A DNA stretch of 9,529 nucleotides from Opitutales bacterium (GTDB lineage: Bacteria > Verrucomicrobiota > Verrucomicrobiia > Opitutales > T3Sed10-336): contig SLOW01000092.1 of NCBI GenBank assembly GCA_007132315.1, forward strand, positions 1 through 9,529. Direction: 5' to 3'. Shown piece by piece: positions 1-6,165 of this stretch (positions are counted from its first letter, which is position 1; each line of letters starts with the position of its first letter). Both the position numbers and the translations under genes were made by a program. The notes under the pieces were generated by a model. That model saw only the letters and a list, made by a program, of their open reading frames with translations. It did not search any database and was not told where the DNA came from.

Positions 1-949
1 CACGAACGAAAACGCCGCCGGTATCGCTTTGCACGAATCCTTTTGTTATGATCTCCAATCCTCCCATTTTTTCGAAGGCAACCGGCCCCCGTTGGATCGT
101 ATCAATTTGCGGCAATAAATTCACTTCTTCGGTTTTAAGGAGCCTTTCGGCGTTTTCACGGGTGCAAACCGTTTGTTTTTTCGCGATCCCATCCTTTACC
201 TCGCGGTGAACGTATAGTTTGCCATATTTCTCCAGCCGAGAAGCAAACGCCATCGGGTCAATAACCGTAAAAGCTTCCCCGTCCTTTGTTTTCGTTACCT
301 CAACAACAACCTTATCCCGCCGGAATAGCCTTTCCCCTTTGGTGAGAACCGGAAAGATTGCTTTGGCGCTCTGGGTGATCGTGTAATTGTTTGAGGGCAA
401 AAAGAAGGTCGGTTTGTTCTGCTTCTGGCGCTTCTTCTCCCGTTTCGCCTCAAAACTCTGAAGTGGCAACCGCTCCGCATTCTCATTTACTACAATATTG
501 GCATCGTGCGATAAGTAGCAAAGGCGCGAAACATCCCGGCAAGCCTTATCAATTTCAACCTGATATTCTCGCAACATATAGGCTTTTACCGTTTCGAACG
601 CTTGACCGTAGTTTTCGGCGGTTCCATCAACGGGAATCAGGATCTTTAACCCTTTCCCCGACGGCGACACAAACGCCGCCAAAACGTGCGGATCTTCGGC
701 AACCTTTGATTTCAAGGTTTCGGGATCTTCAATATCATCAACATCGGCACAAAGTATTCCGCTGAATTCTTCTATTTCGGCGCTTTGGCGCTTGTTGAAC
801 GTCCCGCCCCAGGTTACCCCCGGCAGTTTTTTCTTTCGTTCCTTCTGTTCTTCTTTTGATAACCCCCGAAGCTTTTCGATTCGTTCTTTCAGGGTATCCC
901 CCTGAATCAGGTTTAGAACCGCTTCAACGGTTGTTTCTTCTATTGGCAT
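1..949 (-). CDS. Element replication protein with N-terminal AEP (VirE_N/BT4734-like) primase domain, 3' end off the window
   Basis: Reading leftward from the ATG at 949, the frame stays open for 316 codons to the window edge, so the C-terminus is missing. Residues about 40-150 look like the BT4734/VirE N-terminal domain of the archaeo-eukaryotic primase superfamily: a PGVTWGGTF segment (43-51), an acidic DVDD (69-72, the metal-binding DxD), SPSGKGLK (95-102), and DVSRLCYLSHD (139-149). A lysine-rich linker (about 165-180) follows. A second part (about 195-316) ends in a GGLEIITKGFVQSDTGGVF stretch resembling the region preceding the SF3 or VirE/D5-type helicase in phage and plasmid primase-helicases. 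That a helicase follows off-window is inference. The protein would prime or initiate replication of a mobile element. It lies 67 bases downstream of the excisionase-like gene on the same strand, probably in one operon. No Shine-Dalgarno is visible and the upstream DNA is very A-rich. No other in-frame ATG lies close upstream. The DNA is AT-richer than genes right of the tRNA. Confidence 0.8.
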   Translation of the reverse strand, partial: MPIEETTVEAVLNLIQGDTLKERIEKLRGLSKEEQKERKKKLPGVTWGGTFNKRQSAEIEEFSGILCADVDDIEDPETLKSKVAEDPHVLAAFVSPSGKGLKILIPVDGTAENYGQAFETVKAYMLREYQVEIDKACRDVSRLCYLSHDANIVVNENAERLPLQSFEAKREKKRQKQNKPTFFLPSNNYTITQSAKAIFPVLTKGERLFRRDKVVVEVTKTKDGEAFTVIDPMAFASRLEKYGKLYVHREVKDGIAKKQTVCTRENAERLLKTEEVNLLPQIDTIQRGPVAFEKMGGLEIITKGFVQSDTGGVFVR

Positions 950-1016
950 CGGGTTAATGCCATCATATTTGCTTATTTTTTTTGTTTCATGGTTTTTTTA
1001 TTTTGTTGAGAAAGGG

Positions 1017-1226
1017 TTAGCATTTTTCGCGAATGTAGCGTTCAAGCTCGGCTTCATTGATTCGAAGGGCGTTCAATCCAACTTTGATCGCCCGGATTCG
1101 ATTTTGGCGAATAAGGCGGTACACTGTTTTGGGGTGAAAGCCTAGTAGGCCGGAAACCTCTTTTGGCGTTAGCCAGGTTTCGCGGCGAAGGGTATCAACG
1201 GTTATAGGTGTTACTGGTTTTTGCAT
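1017..1226 (-). CDS. Excisionase/AlpA-type helix-turn-helix DNA-binding protein
   Basis: This is a 69-residue protein of the small winged-helix/MerR-like excisionase group (HTH_17 type). Residues about 18-40 read TWLTPKEVSGLLGFHPKTVY, the helix-turn-helix. RLIRQNRIRAIKVG follows as the recognition and wing region, and the protein closes with LRINEAELERYIREK, the usual last helix. Such proteins act as recombination directionality factors for tyrosine integrases, or as AlpA-like regulators of integrase and replication genes. The length is normal for the family. The ATG at 1226 has no clear Shine-Dalgarno, like the next gene. It lies between a tRNA gene and a primase-type replication gene, which supports a mobile-element role. 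Transcription probably comes from the promoter at 1325-1352, giving a leader of about 90 bases. It could also be an ordinary repressor acting on the palindrome in that promoter. Family assignment is firm; the role in excision is inferred. Confidence 0.8.
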   Translation of the reverse strand: MQKPVTPITVDTLRRETWLTPKEVSGLLGFHPKTVYRLIRQNRIRAIKVGLNALRINEAELERYIREKC

Positions 1227-1324
1227 TTATTAGATTTCGGTTCTTATCTATGGGGTGGCCGTCAACCTCGGTAGTTTGTGGGAGCGATCACGCCGCTACT
1301 ATTTTACACTTTCGCCTTCGCGTA

Positions 1325-1352
1325 ATGATATTGCGAATCATTCGCACGTCAA
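1325..1352 (-). promoter_or_regulatory. Sigma70-type promoter for the element operon
   Basis: On the minus strand a TTGACG -35 box (1347-1352) is separated by 16 bases from a TATCAT -10 box (1325-1330); each matches five of six consensus positions. It points at the excisionase-like gene starting at 1226. Transcription would begin near 1318. The spacer is occupied by a perfect 15-bp palindrome, so the promoter is probably repressible. Activity is inferred from sequence only. Confidence 0.5.
1332..1346. promoter_or_regulatory. Palindromic operator candidate inside the promoter spacer
   Basis: TGCGAATCATTCGCA is a perfect inverted repeat with 7-bp arms around one central base. It fills 15 of the 16 spacer bases between the -35 and -10 boxes. 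A bound dimeric repressor here would block RNA polymerase. No classical dimeric repressor gene is visible in the window; the excisionase-like protein or an off-window repressor are candidates. Confidence 0.5.
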
Positions 1353-1471
1353 ACTAGGGCGCGAAAAAGTCAAACCGGTCGGCACCAGTGGGCAAACTGG
1401 TCGGCGCAAAAGAAAACCGATCCGAAGCGTTTTAGTGTCACTTTAGTGTCACCGCGCTCGAACCGGTCTGA
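1350..1471. repeat. Cluster of degenerate CAAACCGGTCGGC-like repeats at about 21-22 bp spacing
   Basis: Copies start at 1350 (CAAACTAGGGCGC), 1371 (CAAACCGGTCGGC), 1393 (CAAACTGGTCGGC), 1413 (AAAACCGATCCGA, weak) and 1459 (CGAACCGGTCTGA, weak). The two best copies differ at one of 13 positions. Start-to-start distances are 21, 22, 20 and 46, so most copies fall on the same face of the helix, two turns apart. The first copy abuts and overlaps the -35 box. Such arrays serve as integrase arm sites, excisionase sites or replication iterons; which applies here cannot be told from the sequence. Confidence 0.5.
1431..1452. repeat. Tandem 11-bp direct repeat
   Basis: TTTAGTGTCAC occurs twice back to back (1431-1441 and 1442-1452). 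The 11-bp unit is one helical turn and half the spacing of the neighbouring repeats. It lies about 40 bases from the tRNA 3' end. A protein-binding site, for example for an excisionase or integrase, is a reasonable inference. Confidence 0.6.
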
Positions 1472-1492
1472 GGGGTAGTTTCCGTAAGTTGT

Positions 1493-1580
1493 TGGCGGAG
1501 AGGGAGGGATTCGAACCCCCGGTGCCTTGCGGCACACCTGATTTCGAGTCAGGCACAATCGGCCACTCTGTCACCTCTCC
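1493..1580 (-). tRNA. tRNA-Ser (CGA), CCA encoded
   Basis: Read on the minus strand, the gene starts GGAGAGG at 1580, and this pairs with CCTCTCC (1497-1503) as the acceptor stem. The discriminator G and an encoded CCA end at 1493. The anticodon arm is CCTGA-CTCGAAA-TCAGG with anticodon CGA. A long variable arm, GTGCC-GCAA-GGCAC, marks it as a class II tRNA, and the T arm is GGGGG-TTCGAAT-CCCTC. It would read UCG serine codons. All arms pair, so it appears functional. Its 3' end faces the AT-richer element on the left, the usual arrangement when an element integrates at a tRNA 3' end and restores it. Confidence 0.96.
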
Positions 1581-1677
1581 TAAAAGGGAAAACTGTGCAA
1601 GACGGACCGGGACATGACAAGTGTGAAACGTGGGCGGCACAAAATCTTTCGGTGATCGTTGTATGCCTGTATCGGGT

Positions 1678-2070
1678 TCATCGCCAGGCGCGCAGTGCGT
1701 AGCGGAACGGTGCCAGGGCCGCGTCAATCGCTTCGTCCGGGATGCGTTCCGAAGCCTCAATAGACTGGCGCGCTTCCTCAAGCCGTCCGCGGGCGAAGGC
1801 GGTGGTCGGTTCGCCTGATTCCACCGCGACCAAGTGGGTTTCCATCTCGCCGAAAAGCCGCTCGAGTTCCGGGCGCAGAACCCGGTCAAAATCAATCGTG
1901 TCCTGAAATGGACCGGCCTCCTCCGCAACCCAACGTTCAAAGGCAAACCGTTGCACGATCTCTCCGGCCCGAACCTGAGCGGAGAAGAAACTCTGAGCGC
2001 GGTGCGGCGGGAAGCCGCGGGCTTCCCACAGCACGAGAATGGGCTCCGTACTCTCCCGATAGATCGACAT
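1678..2070 (-). CDS. Hypothetical protein, acidic helical, 130 residues
   Basis: I do not recognise this protein. It has no signal peptide or membrane segment. It is rich in Glu, Arg and Ala, begins MSIYRESTEPILVLWEARGF, and has a helical second half with LRPELERLFGEMETHLVAVE (about residues 65-85) and a further Glu/Ala-rich helix. Codon third positions are GC-rich, as in the neighbouring chromosomal genes, which supports real coding. The ATG at 2070 is immediately preceded by GGGAG, too close for a good ribosome site, so the start is uncertain. It sits between the tRNA-Ser and a divergent glutamate dehydrogenase gene, with 162 bases to the latter. The opposite strand is open too, but that is an upstream extension of the dehydrogenase frame with no family-like sequence. 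Confidence 0.6.
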   Translation of the reverse strand: MSIYRESTEPILVLWEARGFPPHRAQSFFSAQVRAGEIVQRFAFERWVAEEAGPFQDTIDFDRVLRPELERLFGEMETHLVAVESGEPTTAFARGRLEEARQSIEASERIPDEAIDAALAPFRYALRAWR

Positions 2071-2232
2071 CTCCCGGTCAAGCGGAGGAGGCCCGTACGG
2101 CCCGGATTGCTCTCGCGGTCCACTGCCAGCCGATTCGCGGGGCCGGCTTCTTCGAGTCCGGTTTGCCGACTAGCTCCCCGGGTGCGAGAATTTGTTGGGT
2201 GTTGGCAAGGAGAACGTGTTAGTAGTCCGTGT

Positions 2233-3645
2233 ATGGCACGCAGCACGTTCTTTCAAAGCGTCTCCCGATACTTCGAGAAAGCGGCCCCGCACACCAAGGT
2301 GTCCCCCGGGCTTCTGGAGCAGGTCAAGACCTGCAATTCCGTTTACCGCATGCGTTTCCCGGTACGGGAGGACGACGGCCGGATCAATGTCGTCGAAGCG
2401 TTCCGGGCGGAGCACAGTTTTCACCGCCTCCCGACCAAGGGGGGCATCCGTTTCAGCCAGCGGGTCAACCTCGACGAAACGATCGCCCTGGCGGCGTTGA
2501 TGAGTTACAAGTGCTCCATTGTCGGTGTGCCCTTCGGTGGCGCCAAGGGCGGTATCATTCTCGATCCGGCCAAACTGTCGGAAGGTTTTCGCGAGCGCGT
2601 CACCCGGCGCTACACGGCGGAATTGATCCGAAAGAACTTCATCGGCCCGGATATCGATGTGCCCGCTCCCGACTACGGCACCGGAGAGCGCGAAATGGGC
2701 TGGATCGCGGACACGTACAAGAATCTCAAAATGAACGAGCCCCACCCCTACGCCTGCGTTACCGGCAAACCCCTGTCGATGCAGGGCATTCCCGGCCGCA
2801 AGCAGGCCACAGGGCTCGGCGTTTATTACGGCATCCGCGCCTTCGCCGACCAAACCGAGACCATGAAAAAACTGGGCCTCAAACCGGGCACGGCGGGCAA
2901 ACGCATCATCATCCAGGGACTCGGCAACGTCGGTTACCACGCGGGCCACTTCCTCCAGCAGGACGGCAAGGCGGTTATCGTCGGGATCATCGAGCGCGAG
3001 GGAGCCTTGTACGCCCCCGACGGCATGGACGTGGAAGCCGCGGCGAAATTCCGCGCCGAGACCGGATCGCTCGCCGGATTCCCGGACGCGACGTTCCGCG
3101 AAGACGGCATGGCGGTGATGGAAGAAGACTGCGACATCCTGATCCCCGCGGCCCTGGAGGATCAGATCACCGCGGAGAACGCTCCGTGCATCAAGGCGAA
3201 AATCGTCGCCGAAGCGGCCAACGGCCCGGTCCATCACGAAGCCGAGACCATTTTGCAGGAGAAAGGGATTCACATTTTACCCGACGTCTTTCTCAACGCC
3301 GGCGGCGTGACTATCTCCTACTTCGAATGGATCAAGAACAAAGCGGGCATCAGCTTCGACCGAATCATCTCCCGGCACGAAGAGTTGAACAAGATCCGCA
3401 TGGTGGAAGCCATGGAATCGCTGACCGGTCGGGAGATCCCGGCATCGATCCGCAAACCGCTCGTCGCTCGGTCCAACGAGGAAGAAATGGTCTTGTCCGC
3501 CCTCGACCAGACCATGATCCGGGCTTTCGACGATATCCACGAGACCCAACGGGAGCGGAAACTCCCCAGCCAGCGAGCAGCGGCTTTTGTCCTGGCCATC
3601 GAACGCATTTCCGACAGTTACCAGAACCATGGCATCTTTCCCTGA
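2233..3645 (+). CDS. gdhA: Glu/Leu/Phe/Val-family glutamate dehydrogenase
   Basis: This 470-residue enzyme probably oxidatively deaminates glutamate to 2-oxoglutarate and ammonia, or the reverse, in the cytoplasm. The N-terminal substrate domain has PTKGGIRFS (67-75), the lysine-bearing MSYKCSIVGVPFGGAKGG (90-107) and DVPAPDYGTGEREMGWIADTY (142-162) with the catalytic-type Asp147. CVTGKPLSMQGIPGRKQATG (175-194) is a diverged form of the TGKP...GR..ATG segment. The Rossmann domain has GLGNVG (229-234), and an acidic VGIIEREG at the end of the second strand favours NAD over NADP (inference). FLNAGGVTISYFEWIKN closes the cofactor domain. The protein is somewhat longer than usual, with a C-terminal helical extension. 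The ATG at 2233 fits the family N-terminus; the frame is open upstream but carries no homologous sequence. AAGGAG at 2207-2212 is 20 bases away, too far for a normal Shine-Dalgarno. It converges with apbE. Confidence 0.93.
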   Translation: MARSTFFQSVSRYFEKAAPHTKVSPGLLEQVKTCNSVYRMRFPVREDDGRINVVEAFRAEHSFHRLPTKGGIRFSQRVNLDETIALAALMSYKCSIVGVPFGGAKGGIILDPAKLSEGFRERVTRRYTAELIRKNFIGPDIDVPAPDYGTGEREMGWIADTYKNLKMNEPHPYACVTGKPLSMQGIPGRKQATGLGVYYGIRAFADQTETMKKLGLKPGTAGKRIIIQGLGNVGYHAGHFLQQDGKAVIVGIIEREGALYAPDGMDVEAAAKFRAETGSLAGFPDATFREDGMAVMEEDCDILIPAALEDQITAENAPCIKAKIVAEAANGPVHHEAETILQEKGIHILPDVFLNAGGVTISYFEWIKNKAGISFDRIISRHEELNKIRMVEAMESLTGREIPASIRKPLVARSNEEEMVLSALDQTMIRAFDDIHETQRERKLPSQRAAAFVLAIERISDSYQNHGIFP

Positions 3646-3685
3646 GCGACCGGCGGCAGCTGCGATCTTCTTCGGATCCGGCGAA

Positions 3686-4534
3686 TCAGGGCCAGGAAAT
3701 CAATCCGTCGGCCTCGGATCGTTCAGCGAAGCAGCGTTTGGCCTGGGGTATGGCGGAGACGAACTCGGCCAGTTCGGAGGGATCCATCAACAGGACAGCC
3801 GTGGAAAAGGCGTCCGCGCGAGCCGCGCAGTCCGCGATCACCCATACTCGGTTGAATGCATACGCAACGGCACCGGCATCGGGCCGCAAAACATGCGCCC
3901 CCTGAAAACCCGTACCCGAGGCGCTCAAGGCTTCCCGTTGAAGCGACAACGTATCCACCTTTTCACCGCGCAGACACACCGGCCACGCGTGTTTCCCCTT
4001 CGCAAGCATCGTACTGCCGGCACAAGAGAGCAGAGCCGTGGCAATCCCGTGATCGTCCAGCACCTCGGCCATACGATCCAGGGCGAAGCCCTTCCCTATC
4101 CCGCCGAGGTCGATTTCCCGTCCGGGTTCGACACAGGTCACCAACCCCCGGTCCGGCGCCACTTCCAACCGGCCGCGCAACGCGGGAGGATCGCCCTCCC
4201 TCCGCCCCTTGCGGTGTTCAATCCGCGCGCCCAGGGTGACGTCGAACAAACCGCCCGTCGCGGGGCCGCATTCCATCGCGAGTCGGAGGCAATGGTGCGT
4301 GTCTTCGTCGATCAGCAATTGTTCGCCCGCGCGCAGAGCGTTGATCCGGGAAACATCGCTGTCATCCCGGTAGCGGCTGAGCGTTCCCTCCAGTTGCTCC
4401 AACCGGCGAAAACACGCCCCTGCCGCGCGCAAGCCGGTTTCGTAATCAACCTCCGCCATACGCAGCGAAAAAACCGTGTTCATGGCCGGGTGATCGTAGC
4501 GGTGGACGCCGGACTGGTTTTCAGGCTCGATCAT
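3686..4534 (-). CDS. apbE: FAD:protein FMN transferase (ApbE family)
   Basis: ApbE proteins move FMN from FAD onto a Thr/Ser of a target protein, for example RNF/NQR subunits or exported flavoproteins, using Mg2+. This 282-residue copy shows HPAMNTVFSL (15-24, the AMGT-like start), LSRYRDDSDVSRIN (52-65), GGLFDVTLG (94-102), the signature DLGGIGKGFALDRMAEVL (142-159), ALSASG (202-207) and DAFSTAVLLM (241-250), with the metal-site Asp241 and Thr245. No signal peptide or lipobox is seen at this start, so it may act in the cytoplasm, unlike many exported ApbE proteins. Its ATG overlaps the TGA of the upstream glycosyltransferase as ATGA, implying translational coupling. The flavoprotein target is not in view. 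It is slightly short for the family but complete. Confidence 0.9.
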   Translation of the reverse strand: MIEPENQSGVHRYDHPAMNTVFSLRMAEVDYETGLRAAGACFRRLEQLEGTLSRYRDDSDVSRINALRAGEQLLIDEDTHHCLRLAMECGPATGGLFDVTLGARIEHRKGRREGDPPALRGRLEVAPDRGLVTCVEPGREIDLGGIGKGFALDRMAEVLDDHGIATALLSCAGSTMLAKGKHAWPVCLRGEKVDTLSLQREALSASGTGFQGAHVLRPDAGAVAYAFNRVWVIADCAARADAFSTAVLLMDPSELAEFVSAIPQAKRCFAERSEADGLISWP

Positions 4535-6093
4535 CGTTCGTCCACCTCCTCGTCATCCTGATCCAGATACCTCTCCCACAGATCGTGGCGAATAAAAACG
4601 AAGACGGCGGTATCCGCGCGCAGGCCGCGCGGCAGAACCGCGTGGGTGGCCTCGAGGCGCTCGTGAACGGCGGCACGCTCGGCCGGAAGTGCCAACAACA
4701 CGGGAAAATCCATCGCCTCCTCGGGAATCGTCTCCCAGTAACCCACAGCCGGCAACTCGCGCAAGTACCAGGGAAGCGGCCAATAGCCGGATCCGATCAC
4801 CGCCACTGGACCGCTGCGAACATCGGGGAAAAGTTCCGCCAGCTCACCCAACAGAGCGGCGACCCGTTCCACGTCGGGCGATGTGGGCACATAGGCGTAG
4901 GGATTTCGGGTATCCGACGCGTAACGGTGGAGAGCCCGGTCCGCCTGGCCCTTGTGCCAGCCGAGAATCACAACCACCGCCGCCACCGCCGCCAGGCGCG
5001 GGTACAAAGGCCGGTATCGCAGGAGTGCTCCGGCGCCGGCACCCGCGACGAGGCAGAAGTGGAGCCAGGGGACCAGGAACAACCAAGGCGTCTTGTAGGG
5101 AAACAGGGAAAACACGGCGGCGAGAAACAGCCCGGAATAAAACAGAAACCGCACCGGACGCCCGTTCGAGCCGTTCCGATGCGACAGGTATCCCAGGACG
5201 GCCAACACCGCCACGGCGCCTTCGGTCCACCACATCCCGCCCTGGTGCTTGGGCCAGACCAGCATCCAGCCGTAGTGCCACCAGGGTCGTTCATGGCCCT
5301 CTCCCGTCTCGTACAGGAAAAACGTGCGGAAGAAATCCAGAAAACCCGCCGGATGTTTCCCGGCGTTGGTATAAAAAACCGCCACCGTGGCCAGAGCCAG
5401 GACCAATGCGACGCCCGCGTCGCGTATCCCCCGCGCGCGAACATGATGGTTCAGGACCAGTTCGCCGCTTCGGCGCGTTTCCCAGGCGATCAGCACAGCG
5501 GCGGCGCCCCAGGCGGCGAAACAAAGGACAAACGTTTCACGCGTGGCCATCAACAATCCCGCCGCGACCCCGACAAGCGCGGCCACCCCGGTCCCGGGTT
5601 TTCGAGCGTAGTGGAGCAATGCCAGCAACGTCGCCAGGGTCAGGAAGCCGAAGAGCGTTTCGTGAATGAAAACCCGACTGTAATAGGCCAAATAGGGTGA
5701 AACGGCGATAAAGAGACCGGCGCCCACCGCTCCCGCCGATCCGAGCCAGGGACGAAACGCGCAGGCCAGCAAAACGGTTAGGGCACCGAGCCAGGCGACT
5801 CCCAGGCGGAGTGTTTGGGGGGTCAGGGACGCCCAATCCGTCTCGCCTCGGAGACGGGCGATTGGTGCGGCCGCGGCGGAGAGCAGCGGACCGTGGAAAT
5901 GGGTTGGATCGAACCGGTAGTCGCCGGCTTCGAGCCGCTGACCGAGCAACCTCGCACCGGTCGCTTCATCGGCATGGAGCGGGCGGTCCGTCAGGGCATC
6001 GAGGCGAATCCACAACCCGATACCAAAACAGATCAACAACACCGCCGCGAAAAGCACCCTCTTGCCCCGGGCTGATAAACTTGCCCCTTTCAT
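4531..6093 (-). CDS. Agl23-like (TIGR03663) GT-C membrane glycosyltransferase
   Basis: This is a 520-residue multi-pass membrane protein of the PMT/ArnT-like GT-C fold, which transfers a sugar from a polyprenyl-phosphate donor on the outer face of the cytoplasmic membrane. The first membrane helix spans about 13-31. It is followed by RPLHADEATGARLL with Asp42-Glu43, the catalytic-type acidic pair, then GDYRFDPTHFHGPLL (57-71), the family signature. About a dozen hydrophobic segments follow, then a soluble tail from about 390 that includes NPYAYVPTSPDV, also typical of TIGR03663 proteins. The frame is open further upstream (to 6420), but that part is non-hydrophobic and overlaps the divergent gene, so I chose the ATG at 6093 just before the first helix. 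No clear Shine-Dalgarno is seen. It overlaps apbE downstream by four bases and is divergent from a sugar-lipid synthase. Acceptor unknown. Confidence 0.82.
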   Translation of the reverse strand: MKGASLSARGKRVLFAAVLLICFGIGLWIRLDALTDRPLHADEATGARLLGQRLEAGDYRFDPTHFHGPLLSAAAAPIARLRGETDWASLTPQTLRLGVAWLGALTVLLACAFRPWLGSAGAVGAGLFIAVSPYLAYYSRVFIHETLFGFLTLATLLALLHYARKPGTGVAALVGVAAGLLMATRETFVLCFAAWGAAAVLIAWETRRSGELVLNHHVRARGIRDAGVALVLALATVAVFYTNAGKHPAGFLDFFRTFFLYETGEGHERPWWHYGWMLVWPKHQGGMWWTEGAVAVLAVLGYLSHRNGSNGRPVRFLFYSGLFLAAVFSLFPYKTPWLFLVPWLHFCLVAGAGAGALLRYRPLYPRLAAVAAVVVILGWHKGQADRALHRYASDTRNPYAYVPTSPDVERVAALLGELAELFPDVRSGPVAVIGSGYWPLPWYLRELPAVGYWETIPEEAMDFPVLLALPAERAAVHERLEATHAVLPRGLRADTAVFVFIRHDLWERYLDQDDEEVDER

Positions 6094-6101
6094 ATAACTA
6101 C

Positions 6102-6132
6102 AATCCGATTTAGAAAACGTGTCGTTCGGATT
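6102..6132. promoter_or_regulatory. Inverted repeat in the divergent promoter region
   Basis: AATCCGA (6102-6108) and TCGGATT (6126-6132) form a perfect 7-bp inverted repeat with a 17-base spacer, centred in the 72 bases between the two divergent glycosyltransferase genes. A TACAAT box (6099-6104, plus strand) that overlaps it could be a -10, but no matching -35 is seen. It may be an operator shared by both genes; this is speculative. Confidence 0.3.
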
Positions 6133-6165
6133 CCACCGACCTTTCACAAAAGCCAAAACCGAGAA

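Larger units (their letters stand above)
1..1520. mobile_element. One end of a putative tRNA-Ser-associated integrative element (satellite or genomic island)
   Basis: The region left of the tRNA is AT-richer than the rest of the window. It encodes an excisionase-type protein and a primase-type replication protein in one leftward operon, preceded by repeat clusters. This cargo next to a tRNA 3' end is typical of integrated elements such as phage satellites, islands or integrative plasmids. The boundary should fall within the 3' part of the tRNA, roughly 1493-1520. The other end, the second attachment copy and any integrase are off-window, so element type and mobility are unknown. Confidence 0.6.

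Noticed and set aside
391..765. 124-codon plus-strand open frame
   Set aside because: It is antisense to the primase-domain gene, whose motifs are clear.
1255..1446. 63-codon plus-strand open frame in the control region
   Set aside because: It overlaps the promoter, palindrome and repeats and has no family-like features.
1451..1476. Possible attachment-site copy resembling the tRNA T-loop (TCGAACC)
   Set aside because: Only seven bases match the tRNA, too few, and it fits better as a weak member of the phased repeats.
1581..1640. Promoter for tRNA-Ser (TTGTCA with a CACAGT box 17 bases on)
   Set aside because: The -10 match is only three of six; not strong enough to list.
1834..2232. N-terminal extension of the glutamate dehydrogenase frame (133 codons)
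   Set aside because: The sequence is Arg/Pro-rich, unlike the family, and overlaps a better minus-strand gene; the ATG at 2233 gives the normal N-terminus.
1449..2246. 265-codon minus-strand open frame
   Set aside because: It runs through the tRNA-Ser gene and across the divergent intergenic region and is low-complexity; it is a shadow.
2229..3905. Long plus-strand open frame over the glutamate dehydrogenase gene
   Set aside because: It is very Arg/Gly/Pro-rich and a frame-shifted shadow of the recognised enzyme in GC-rich DNA.
4585..5700. Long plus-strand open frames over the GT-C gene
   Set aside because: They are Gln/Arg/Gly-rich shadows antisense to a clear multi-pass membrane protein.
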